From Lyophyllum atratum (lineage: Eukaryota > Basidiomycota > Agaricomycetes > Agaricales > Lyophyllaceae): 64,000 nucleotides of DNA. Below the pieces are notes generated by a model, which was given only the letters and a program-made list of their open reading frames with translations, had not been told where the DNA came from and ran no database searches. This document shows, one piece after another, positions 55,492 through 64,000 of this stretch. Each line of letters starts with the position of its first letter. The first letter of the stretch is position 1. The translations under genes were made by a program, and so were the position numbers. The stretch lies in the NCBI GenBank assembly GCA_014905825.1, contig JACGCN010000005.1:1922001-1986000 (forward strand), read 5' to 3'.

Positions 55492-56343
55492 ATGACACCC
55501 TTATCACCGCTTCCAATGGATCCCTGGAACGAACCCGCATCACAGAGGTCATTCCTTGAAGGATTGCCTCAGGAGGCTGCTCAAATGTTCGAAGCTTTAT
55601 TCAACCGAAACCAGGAGTTAGAACGAGCTAACGAGCAGCTCCAGCTCTACGAGCAACAGCAGGAGACAAGGAGACAACAGGAATGGGCTGCCCAGCAAAG
55701 CATGCCCTCGTTTCTACCATCAACTCCGCCGACTTCATTTCCGCTGCCTCCACGAGCTCATGTTTCTCCGATCCCATCCCCGATTCAACGGCAATCTCCG
55801 CCACGACGTTCCCCTCCCCGTCCATTACCAACACCTCCTATTAACCCTACTCATACCTCGACCAAAGGAAAATTTGCATCACCACCATTCTTCTCAGGAA
55901 AAATGGAAGATGCCAAAGCCTTTGAAAATTCATGCAAACTATATATCGGAGGACGTCCTTGGGGATTCACGAACGCCAACAACACCATTTTCTGGGTCCT
56001 CAGTTTTATGAGAGAAGGCCTAGCAGTCGAATGGCGAGACAATCTGATCGAAGAAATGAATGAAGCTCATGCGAACAACGAACCACTTCCTTGCAGCGGC
56101 ATGGATGAATTTTGGGTTCTGTTTCAGGAAGACTTCGGAGATCCAAATGTGCAAAGCACAAAGATCATGCAGTTACGCACCATAGAACAAGGATCTGACA
56201 CGATGGAGCAACACGTGCAGAAATTCAAACAGGCAGCACGGAACTCGGGATTTCACGGTATTCCACTTGTCGAAGAGTTTAAGCGATCAATCAATGATGG
56301 GCTCAGGGATAAACTCGACGTCTGGTTGGCTAGGAACAGTTAG
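55492..56343 (+). CDS. Gag of a truncated Ty3/gypsy element (283 aa)
   Basis: Start at the first in-frame ATG (MTPLSPLPMDPWNEPASQRS). N-terminal coiled coil (about 40-75, QELERANEQLQLYEQQQETR), a proline-rich linker, then the retrotrans_gag fold: PPFFSGKMEDAKAFENSCKL, FWVLSFMREGLAVEWRDNLI, FQEDFGDPNVQSTKIMQLRT, EQHVQKFKQAARNSGF. It stops after LDVWLARNS where such Gag proteins normally continue to a zinc knuckle and pol; no pol sequence follows. So it is either a truncated element or a Gag-only remnant. The frame itself is undamaged. Confidence 0.8.
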   Translation: MTPLSPLPMDPWNEPASQRSFLEGLPQEAAQMFEALFNRNQELERANEQLQLYEQQQETRRQQEWAAQQSMPSFLPSTPPTSFPLPPRAHVSPIPSPIQRQSPPRRSPPRPLPTPPINPTHTSTKGKFASPPFFSGKMEDAKAFENSCKLYIGGRPWGFTNANNTIFWVLSFMREGLAVEWRDNLIEEMNEAHANNEPLPCSGMDEFWVLFQEDFGDPNVQSTKIMQLRTIEQGSDTMEQHVQKFKQAARNSGFHGIPLVEEFKRSINDGLRDKLDVWLARNS

Positions 56344-58385
56344 GACGAATTGTTCTATTCACTTTCTAAATGTTCCTGCCACCGGTAGCTTTTCCCACTG
56401 GGTTTTTAACGCCCCCATGTGAGCAGTTTGTTTTTTTTGATTACACTGATTATCCTCTCCTTTCCTTTCCGACTTACATGGCTCCAATTTTTTTGGGCGG
56501 GGGGGGGGGTGTAATCCAGGTATCAATTTGTGATTGAAACTTGCCACGTCGCCTGATTTGCTCGATAGATCACAAATGTCATCACCTCTCCTTTTTCTTG
56601 AGTCCGGCTTTCTGTTCTTTGCTTCATCGTTCGTCGTATCTGGCTTGTTTTTCTCGTCGTCATCGACATCCTCCGGCAAGCACCTTCGATTGGATCCTAT
56701 AGCTGGTCCCCCCAAATCGGGCGGAGGTGTTTGGGATGAGTTAGAATTTGCTCAGTGAGACGTCTTCAGGTATCTGGCACGACTTTGCAGCAATGAAAAG
56801 GTGCGTCAAATTTGTCAATACCATGTCAATGTGTATTTAATCAATTCCTTAGTGTATTAATGCATCAGTAGTCCGCCATGTTACGAATTTTTGTCCTCGG
56901 TGAGGATTGTGGGGAGGTGCGTGCAGGTATAAGCAGGGATCTGCGTGTCAGGTCAACTTACCGTAAGTTCTTCGCACAACACTGCATGTCTGGGGCCACT
57001 GAGATTCAGTTTATCTAGGGTATTGACAAACCATCGAGACATGTGATGGCAACGGGCGTGCTATTCCGCTATGTGACGAGTCTATGGTGTACACCGCGAG
57101 TTTCTATGCCAGGTGAGTTCCCGGCTCGGATCTACGTCGTAAGGTTCACTCTGACCCAGTTTACATAGGATTTGAAGAACCACCAAGATGGGAGGTCGGT
57201 GATAGCGCGGTTCTGCGCTGGGTGACGATTCCTGAGGGATTCTATGAGTGTGTGACAAATCAGGTATGTCTTTATCAGTCGAGAGTCTTTGCCTACTAAC
57301 ACTTGTACATCTAGTATAACAGCTATTACTACAATACTTATGTATGTTATGGATTAACAGCAAGCTCTGCCTGCTTCCCCCTCCCAAGCCACGGCCTGAG
57401 CCTAAGCCAAGCCTAAGCCGGCCTTGCTCAAGGCTCACGTCTCAGGCTTCACATTTTGCAAGCCTGAGCCCTCGGTAGCCGAGCCACAGACACGGCTTTC
57501 AGGCTGAGCCAAGCCGGCACATCACTAAGTGTGACATAGTGGTGGGGCCCACATGGATGGTTGGATCAAACACCTAAGGGGAGGGCCCACATGGCAGAAA
57601 AGTGGTAGCACCCATGGGTTTGGGAGCACCCAAGCAGTATGGTGGGAGGGCCCAGATGAGGGTGGGTGGTACCGCTAGTTCTGCCCTAGTTAGGCTCAGT
57701 TATTTGGTGGGACAATTGTCCCTAACAAGGTACAGCTAGGGGGCTGCCTGAAGTGCACTTCATGGGTCCAATTTCAGTGTTACCAAGAGGTAAATCTCTT
57801 CATGCCTATTCGGACAACTGATGCCAACTCCTCAACATGGAGTGGCCATATAGTGGAGAATTTTTTGATTTTTGACCAGAGACTTTTTGGTCCATCATGA
57901 TGCCCTTAAGCTGTTTTGTTATGTGTTACAAGGGTGTAAATCTCTTCTCTTCGCAACCTATATTACATGTTACATGAAGACTAGGTTGTAACAGTACAGT
58001 ATCCTCTGCCACGTCAGCCTTGGCACATCGATTGTGCTAGCTCAAATAATTACCTTTGCTCAAGCCTCACTGCCTCAGACTGTTGCGCAGTCCTGCCAAG
58101 CTAGTGGTACTTTCTATAGCTAAGTATCCGTAAAATAAAGTGAAGTAAATAACTGTTCTTTTGTAAGTATGCAATGGGATTAAGTACGGCAGATTGTTCA
58201 TCGTGGTGTAGCGGGTCCAATCAGTATCGAGCCCCAATCGAGCCTTAGTAGTTCGACAGTGCCTGTCCGGCAGGGTGGCGCGGAGTGTGATTTCTCCAAT
58301 TGGGCTTATGTAATACCCAAAACTCTCTCCTCCACTTGTCAAGCTTCACGCGTTTCGAGCAAATACAGCCTATAGAATCGTCAAG
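56344..58385. other. Two-kilobase region without recognisable genes
   Basis: A G10 run lies near 56500. A minus-strand frame at 56715-56359, rich in K/D/E, could be a relic (EDVDDDEKNKPDTTNDEAK) but is not recognised. 57360-57520 is a cluster of imperfect AGCCTAAGCC / GAGCCAAGCC words on both strands, hAT-like in look. 57540-57680 has GGGAGGGCCCA(C/G)ATG words. The last 150 bp hold the CCT2 promoter. Confidence 0.4.
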
Positions 58386-60427
58386 ATGTCGATGCAAATC
58401 TTTGGCGAACAGGCAAGTAGTGATCCAATCATGTATTGGTCTACTCTGATCTGCCTAAAAACGACAGGCAACGGAGGAGAAGGCCGAGAACGCGCGTCTC
58501 TCATCCTTCATCGGCGCGTTGGCTCTCGGGGACCTCGTAAAGTCAACGCTCGGACCCAAGGGGATGAACAAAATCCTGCAATCCGCGTCGACGGGCGATA
58601 TCAACGTGACGAACGACGGCGCGACGATCTTGAAAGCGATCCAACTCGATAATGCTGCCGCGAAGATCCTCGTCAACATCTCGAAGGTGCAGGACGATGA
58701 AGTCGGAGATGGGACGACCTCGGTCACCGTATTGGCGGCTGAGCTACTGCGGGAGGCGGAGAAGCTGATTGGACAGAAGATCCATCCCCAGACGATCGTA
58801 GAGGGCTTCCGGATTGCGAGCGCGGCGGCATTGAAGGCTTTGGAGGGCGCAGCAGTCGATCATTTGTATGTTACAGTTCGTCAGGACTCGCTCGCTGCTG
58901 ACCTTCCATGTGCAGCTCAGATCCAGCCGTTTTCCGACAAGATCTGTTCAACATCGCACGGACGACGTTGTCATCCAAGGTTCTTTCGCAAGACAAAAAC
59001 TACTTTGCAAACCTTGCTGTCGATGCTGTCCTTAGGTTGAAGGTATGTCGGACGATTGAATATTTCAACTGACCCTGACCACTGCTGTTGCAGGGATCGA
59101 TAGATCTGGAGCACATCCAGATCATAAAAAAAGTGGGCGGGAAGCTCACAGATTCTTATCTTGACGAAGGTGAGTCGGCCATGTAATATATGGTCTTGCT
59201 CTAACCGACTGCTCAGGTTTTATTCTCGACAAGACAATCGCCGTGAACTCGCCGAAACGGATGGAAAACGCCAAAATTCTTATCGCTAACACATGTGAGA
59301 CGCGTGCTGCTCTGGAGTCTACATCCTCATAGTATACCTGCAGCGATGGACACCGACAAAATTAAGGTCTTTGGTGCCCGTGTCAAAGTCGACGGAACTG
59401 GAAAGCTCGCAGAGCTCGAACGTGCCGAACGGGTGAGTATCTTCCGACCCCTACGAGATGCGCAATCTGAATGGTCCACTGCAGGAAAAAATGAAATCCA
59501 AGGTCGACGCGATCGCTGCTCACGGGATCAACTGCTTCGTGAACCGGCAGCTGATTTACAACTACCCAGAGTCGCTGTTAGCAGAGAAGGGCATCATGAC
59601 GATCGAGCACGCAGACTTTGAGGGCGTCGAGCGACTTTCGCTCGTCACCGGCGGCGAGATTGCCAGCACATTTGACCGCCCGGATCTCGTGAAGCTTGGG
59701 CACTGCGAGCTCATCGAGGAGATCATGATTGGCGAGGACAAGGTGCGTTCTCGTTTTAGGCTAAGCCGTCATGTGCAACACGTTGAACGCCGTATATGTA
59801 GTTGATCAAGTTCTCGGGAGTTGCTGCCGGCGAAGCGTGCACGGTTGTGCTCCGCGGTTCGACAACCCAGATGGTCGACGAAGCGGAGCGCTCGCTGCAT
59901 GATGCGCTCTCCGTACTTTCCCAGACGGTGAAGGAGACGCGGACGGTGCTCGGAGGCGGGTGTGCGGAGATGCTGATGAGCTGCGCTGTCGAGGAAGAGG
60001 CGCGGAAGATCAAAGGGAAGAAGGCAATTGCGACGGAGGCGTTTGGGCGCGCGCTCAGGCAGATACCGACTATCCTTGCGGACAATGCTGGGTACGATTC
60101 CTCGGACCTGGTCACGAAACTGCGGGCCGCGCACTATGAAGGTCATGCGGACGCCGGTCTGGGTGAGTTTACGTTCCGCATCCTTGGTCGGTCCTGGTTC
60201 TGACACAAGGAGTAGATATGGAGCAGGGGACGATTGGTTCAATGAGGCAGCTGGGTATCACGGAGAGCTACAAGCTGAAGCGGCAGGTGGTGCTTAGCGC
60301 CAGCGAGGCCGCAGAGATGATCATCCGGTATGTTTGTTGTAACTCTTATGCACTAGGTACTGATATGTCTGTTTCCAGTGTTGACGATATTCTTCGGGCT
60401 GCTCCTCGGAGACGCGAGGCTGTGTAA
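58386..60427 (+). CDS. CCT2: CCT2, T-complex protein 1 subunit beta
   Basis: Complete gene for the beta subunit of the cytosolic chaperonin CCT/TRiC, an ATP-driven folding chamber for actin, tubulin and other proteins. Exons: 58386-58412, 58468-58865, 58916-59042, 59094-59169, 59217-59294, 59344-59432, 59485-59742, 59802-60162, 60216-60327, 60379-60427; 1575 nt, 524 aa, normal length. Landmarks: [47 protein letters not shown] (ATP-binding and catalytic Asp), [60 protein letters not shown] and ending [32 protein letters not shown] and the beta-typical [10 protein letters not shown] fit subunit beta rather than other CCT subunits. Intron 1 has a GC donor (CAG|GCAAGT). 5' exon is only nine codons. 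Confidence 0.96.
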
Positions 60428-60656
60428 TAAGCAAAGTATATTAAGTTCGGTGTATACACAATGACAATTTCGACCATACGAGACGTCGCGGTACCTTGAA
60501 GTTTAGAGGCCGGCTCCGAGATAGTGACGCAGAGGAATGACCAATCCGTCTTACTCATACATTTTATCTGTAATCAAATTTGCAAACATAAAAAGGTCGA
60601 TCAGTTTCTCGGTCATCCACCCACTTTTCCATCGACTTACAGCCGTTCGACTTACA

Positions 60657-61465
60657 ATGGGTCGCCGTCCCGCTCGTTGCTACCGCTACTGCAAGAATAA
60701 GCCCTACCCCAAGTCCAGGTACAATCGCGGTGTGCCCGACCCCAAGGTAAGCTCCTTCGCTGCCCATGATTTTTTTCACGTTTCCTGACCCGGCAGGACA
60801 GATTCGCATCTTTGACCTTGGCCGCAAGCGTGCCAACGTCGATGAATTCCCTTTCTGCGCCCACCTAGTGTCCGACGAGTACGAGCAATTGTCGAGTGAG
60901 GCCCTGGAAGCCGCCCGTATCTGCGCCAACAAATATGTTACCAAGACCTCTGGAAAAGATTCTTTCCATCTCCGTGTCCGGGCCCATCCGTTCCATGTCA
61001 TCCGTATCAACAAGATGCTGTCCTGTGCTGGTGCCGATCGGTGCGTTATGTCTTATTTTATCTATCACATTCGTTACTCAGTCTTAGTAAGGCTCCAAAC
61101 AGGTATGCGTGGTGCATGGGGCAAGCCTTACGGCACAGTCGCCCGTGTAAACATCGGCCAGGTTATCCTCTCCGTCCGGACGAAGGAGAACAACGCACCA
61201 GTGGTTATGGAGGCTCTTCGCCGCGCTCGCTACAAGTTCCCCGGTCGCCAGAAGATCATCATTTCGAAGAAATGGGGATTCACCAACGTCAACAAGGAAG
61301 AATACCTCAAGCTCAAGGAGGAGAAGAAGGTGCTGCAGTGCGTGTCTCAATCTATGTATAAACATCGTCGCCTAATGGTTCTTTACTAGGGATGGTGCCT
61401 ACCTTCAGTTCATCCGCCCGAAGGGTCCCCTCGAGCAGAACCTCCGCAATCAGCTGAGGGCTTGA
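60657..61465 (+). CDS. RPL10: 60S ribosomal protein L10 (uL16), copy B
   Basis: Second complete uL16 gene. Exons 60657-60746, 60802-61040, 61092-61337, 61390-61465, 651 nt, 216 aa; exon sizes and phases identical to copy A at 2646-3452, protein apparently identical. Introns sit at the same places but share only roughly 70-75% of bases by eye, against about 98% in exon 3. Intron 1 has the normal GTAAGC donor. Lies 229 bp after CCT2 in the same direction, with a pyrimidine-rich stretch before the ATG (CCACCCACTTTTCC), common for ribosomal protein promoters. This neighbourhood of conserved genes suggests that B is the ancestral locus and A the duplicate, but that is inference. Confidence 0.96.
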
Positions 61466-61703
61466 GTACCTGGGCATCACATCATATGCTTACTACTTCC
61501 GAACAGAATGTGTTTGCGCGTAGATTGCCAATACATTCTAATGTACGCTCCGAACCTAAGTTATATGAGACCTACAACAAGATACTACAACGACAACAAC
61601 AACATGCAAAGCAAGATAGCAGATGAACGAACAACCAACATAGATATCAAATCAAAAAAAAAAACAGAGTGAAAACTGAGCACGAAGATTATTCCACCGC
61701 CCC

Positions 61704-64000
61704 TCAAGGCAGATACTCATCGTCATCGTCGTCGTCACCCTCCTCTTCGTCATCCCCCCCTTCGTGGTCGTCGCCGTAGTCATAGTCTCTCCCATCACCA
61801 TCTTCCCGATCGTCCTCTGCCCCTTCAACATATCCAACGCCCATGAACACTGGTGCACCTCCCGCACCCCCATGCGCGAGAAAGCCCCTTTTCTTGCTCC
61901 GCGTCCCGACACCGACAAACACCCCGCTTTCCAGACCATCAACATCTTCGTCCTCGTGATGCCCAATGCCTGCATCACGTAACTCCTCATCCAGAGTGAG
62001 TCGGCGCTTCCCCCCTTCGCGCCGTTGAGAGCGTGACTCACGGACAGAGTTCCGGTTCTGAGACTGCACAGAGGCAGACCGAGCAGACGTTCTAGATGCA
62101 GCAGAAGCAACACTCTGCTGTCTCGGCTGGGTCCCGTGCGTTCCCCGTGGGGCAGGCTTTGCTGCAGCCTTTGGAATCCTTGACGGCTGCGGCTGCTTCT
62201 TGCTCTGGCTCTTCCGCGATGTCGGCACACTAGTTGTCGACCGCTCCCGCTGCGGCTCCTGCTCCAGTTCCTCAAACGACAGCGACAAAGGGTCCACCTC
62301 TTCATCAGAATTTGCAGGTCGTCTCTGTGGTGCAGGAACAGCCCTCGCCCGGGCAGGAGGACGCGGCTTGACCGGTGACCCACGGTTGGGCATGGGCGAG
62401 GTCGGCGGGCGTTTCGCAAACACCTCTGCGCCATGAAGTCTCACAGCGTGCGGTGACACAGGCGGTGGTGGTGGCGGCGGCGGCATCATTGACATGTTGA
62501 CCCTTGTCGCATGCGACTCGGAAAGCATGCCACGATCATCATACATGTCGACGTCAATGATCTCCGGCGCCTTCATGTGCCTGCCCAGTATGCGTTGGTC
62601 TGGATCTGGCTTAACAGGGACGCCATTTGCTCGGAATCTGAAAGCGTTGCGGAAGGGCGGAATAGGCGGCGTGGACGGGAGCCGTTCATCGTCAGGGTTA
62701 TTGTCAACATCATTATCAGAGCAGAGAGACGGGGTAGCCGCATCCACGGTCGAGGTGGACGACCAGGTTCGGGAAGGGATGCTGAGATGTGGGTAGGGCT
62801 GGGATTGGGATTGAGAGAGAGAAGTGTTTGAGGCAAAACTCGAGTCGGAGGAACCGATCGAACGCCGTTTAACTGTGGCACCTACACTACCGTGAGCAAG
62901 GTTCAACTCGTTTTTGAAGATGAAGACTTACGCAAGTCATCACGGAATTCTGCTAGACCATCCTCACCCCGCTTCCTCTTATCGCCAACTCGCGGGTCCC
63001 AGGCGTCCGTCGACCGAGAATTGGAAACTTGAGAAGACATTGATCTCCTGGGAAGGTCGCGGATCCTCGAACCGCTTGAGCTAGACTCATGGCTGAACGA
63101 GGAATTACCCGAGAACGGCAGGGGGAGATTCCCTGAAACTTTCTTTAACCGAACTGTCTTCATTTCAGTCAAAAATGCAGCCATTTTGTCAGGCGCTATC
63201 CCGATTGCAGGCTGACCCTTACGGCGAGTCGGCACTGGAGGATTAATCGGCGCTTCAACAGGTGTCGGGGCATGTTTAAGCGCCGCGCGAGCGGAGGCAA
63301 AGAGGGTGCCGGGATCTCCAGCTGTTGGTATTCGCAGCGATCCAAGATTCATAGGCGGCGGTGGCGGCGGTGGAGGAGGTAGTAGAGTCGTTGCGTATTG
63401 GCGGGGTCGTTTTGACAGCTATATACAAAGTTAGTAACGACCCGGATATATAAATGACAAAACTAACCTCCTCCTTCAATCTCGTTATCTCTTCCTCGAG
63501 CATCCTAATACGCTCCTTGTCATGGCCCTTCTCCCGTTCTAACTCTTCATCGCTTCCACTTGCCTGCTCTTCATCTCGCGTTTCGCGCCTCCGTTGGTCT
63601 GCCTTCGCGGCAGCCAGCTCCCGCTCTTTTCCCCTTACGCGAATCTCGCCTGACGTATTTGACTCGAGGCCCTCTTCAAACGACAGATCCATCGCCCGTC
63701 CTTTGCCCTTTTCCCGCGCTGAGTACGACCTTTTCATCTTCGCGGGAGAACCAGTCGGACTTGGCAGCAGAATCGACGGGTCCGCATCATCTTCTCCGAC
63801 GTGAAAGCGGTCCACGGCCGCCTTGACCGATGATGTCGGTCTCGGACGTCGAGAGGGTCCAGGTTGCGTATCGTCTTCGTTAACCGCGAGACTTGTGGAT
63901 GATGAGCCCCATGTGTCAGACTCAAATCTAACATGGCGGTTGTTAACCGGGACATCTTCTGGGATTAGCGACGGCGAACGGGGGAACAGAGACCCAGGCA
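61704..64000 (-). CDS. Unrecognised low-complexity protein (3' part, open at window edge)
   Basis: Three exons read on the minus strand: 64000-63468 (5' part beyond the window), 63418-62932 and 62881-61704; introns 49 and 50 nt, all phases fit, about 730 residues visible. Features: acidic and Ser-rich N part, a coiled coil (HDKERIRMLEEEITRLKEE), a run of eight prolines before MNLGSLRIPTAGDPGT, then PDKMAAFLTEMKTVRLKKVS, which has the look of a WH2 actin-binding motif (weak), a second proline run, basic Ser/Arg stretches and a very acidic tail ending EYLP. Polyproline plus a WH2-like helix would suggest an actin regulator, but this is only a hint. No enzyme domain. The gene is convergent with RPL10 copy B. 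Confidence 0.7.

Noticed and set aside
59756..60242. Minus-strand frames of 119-157 codons
   Set aside because: Antisense of CCT2 exons 8-9, GC-rich shadow.

Overview
The window is a piece of nuclear genome from a mushroom-forming basidiomycete (Agaricomycetes). The evidence is introns of about 50 nt, chromodomain Ty3/gypsy elements, agaric-type F-box genes, and several protein families that I know as recurrent in agaric genomes. Conserved host genes sit at both ends: the COG3 C-terminal part (1-1829, +) and a complete RPL10/uL16 gene (2646-3452, -) on the left; CCT2 (58386-60427, +), a second complete RPL10 gene (60657-61465, +) and the 3' part of an unrecognised low-complexity gene (61704-64000, -) on the right.

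Between them lies about 52 kb of transposon-rich sequence. In order: a kinesin-motor relic; a solo LTR with an AGACT target duplication; a 638-bp hAT-like MITE with an 8-bp target duplication; a complete gypsy chromovirus (7063-12808, identical 215-bp LTRs, TSD GCAGA, one frameshift in RNase H); a second, larger chromovirus (14645-24378, 853-bp LTRs, TSD GTCGC) with one 2312-codon gag-pol frame and an extra ORF after pol. The second chromovirus is nested in a non-autonomous TIR element whose ends are full of TAGACTCTACGTAGAGTCTA-like words. Then come AT-rich repeats and a 3.8-kb element with long inverted ends (26817-30654).

The most striking structure is a nearly perfect 3907-bp tandem array (30990-43690). 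Each unit holds a two-exon gene T on the minus strand (transposase-like, agaric family of unknown function, cut off at the repeat junction) and an F-box/LRR-like gene F on the plus strand. I count only five substitutions and one 44-bp deletion among the copies, so the amplification is very recent or still active (or an assembly effect). To the right follow rearranged copia pieces in both orientations, a broken agaric-specific gene, a foldback MITE, a second solo LTR (TSD GACTA), a PIF/Harbinger transposase relic, hAT-like end fragments and a truncated gypsy gag gene.

The two RPL10 genes face opposite directions across the island and encode, as far as I could translate, the same 216-aa protein; their introns have diverged. 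Three housekeeping introns appear to use GC donors. All coordinates come from reading the sequence by eye and by translation; no database search was run.
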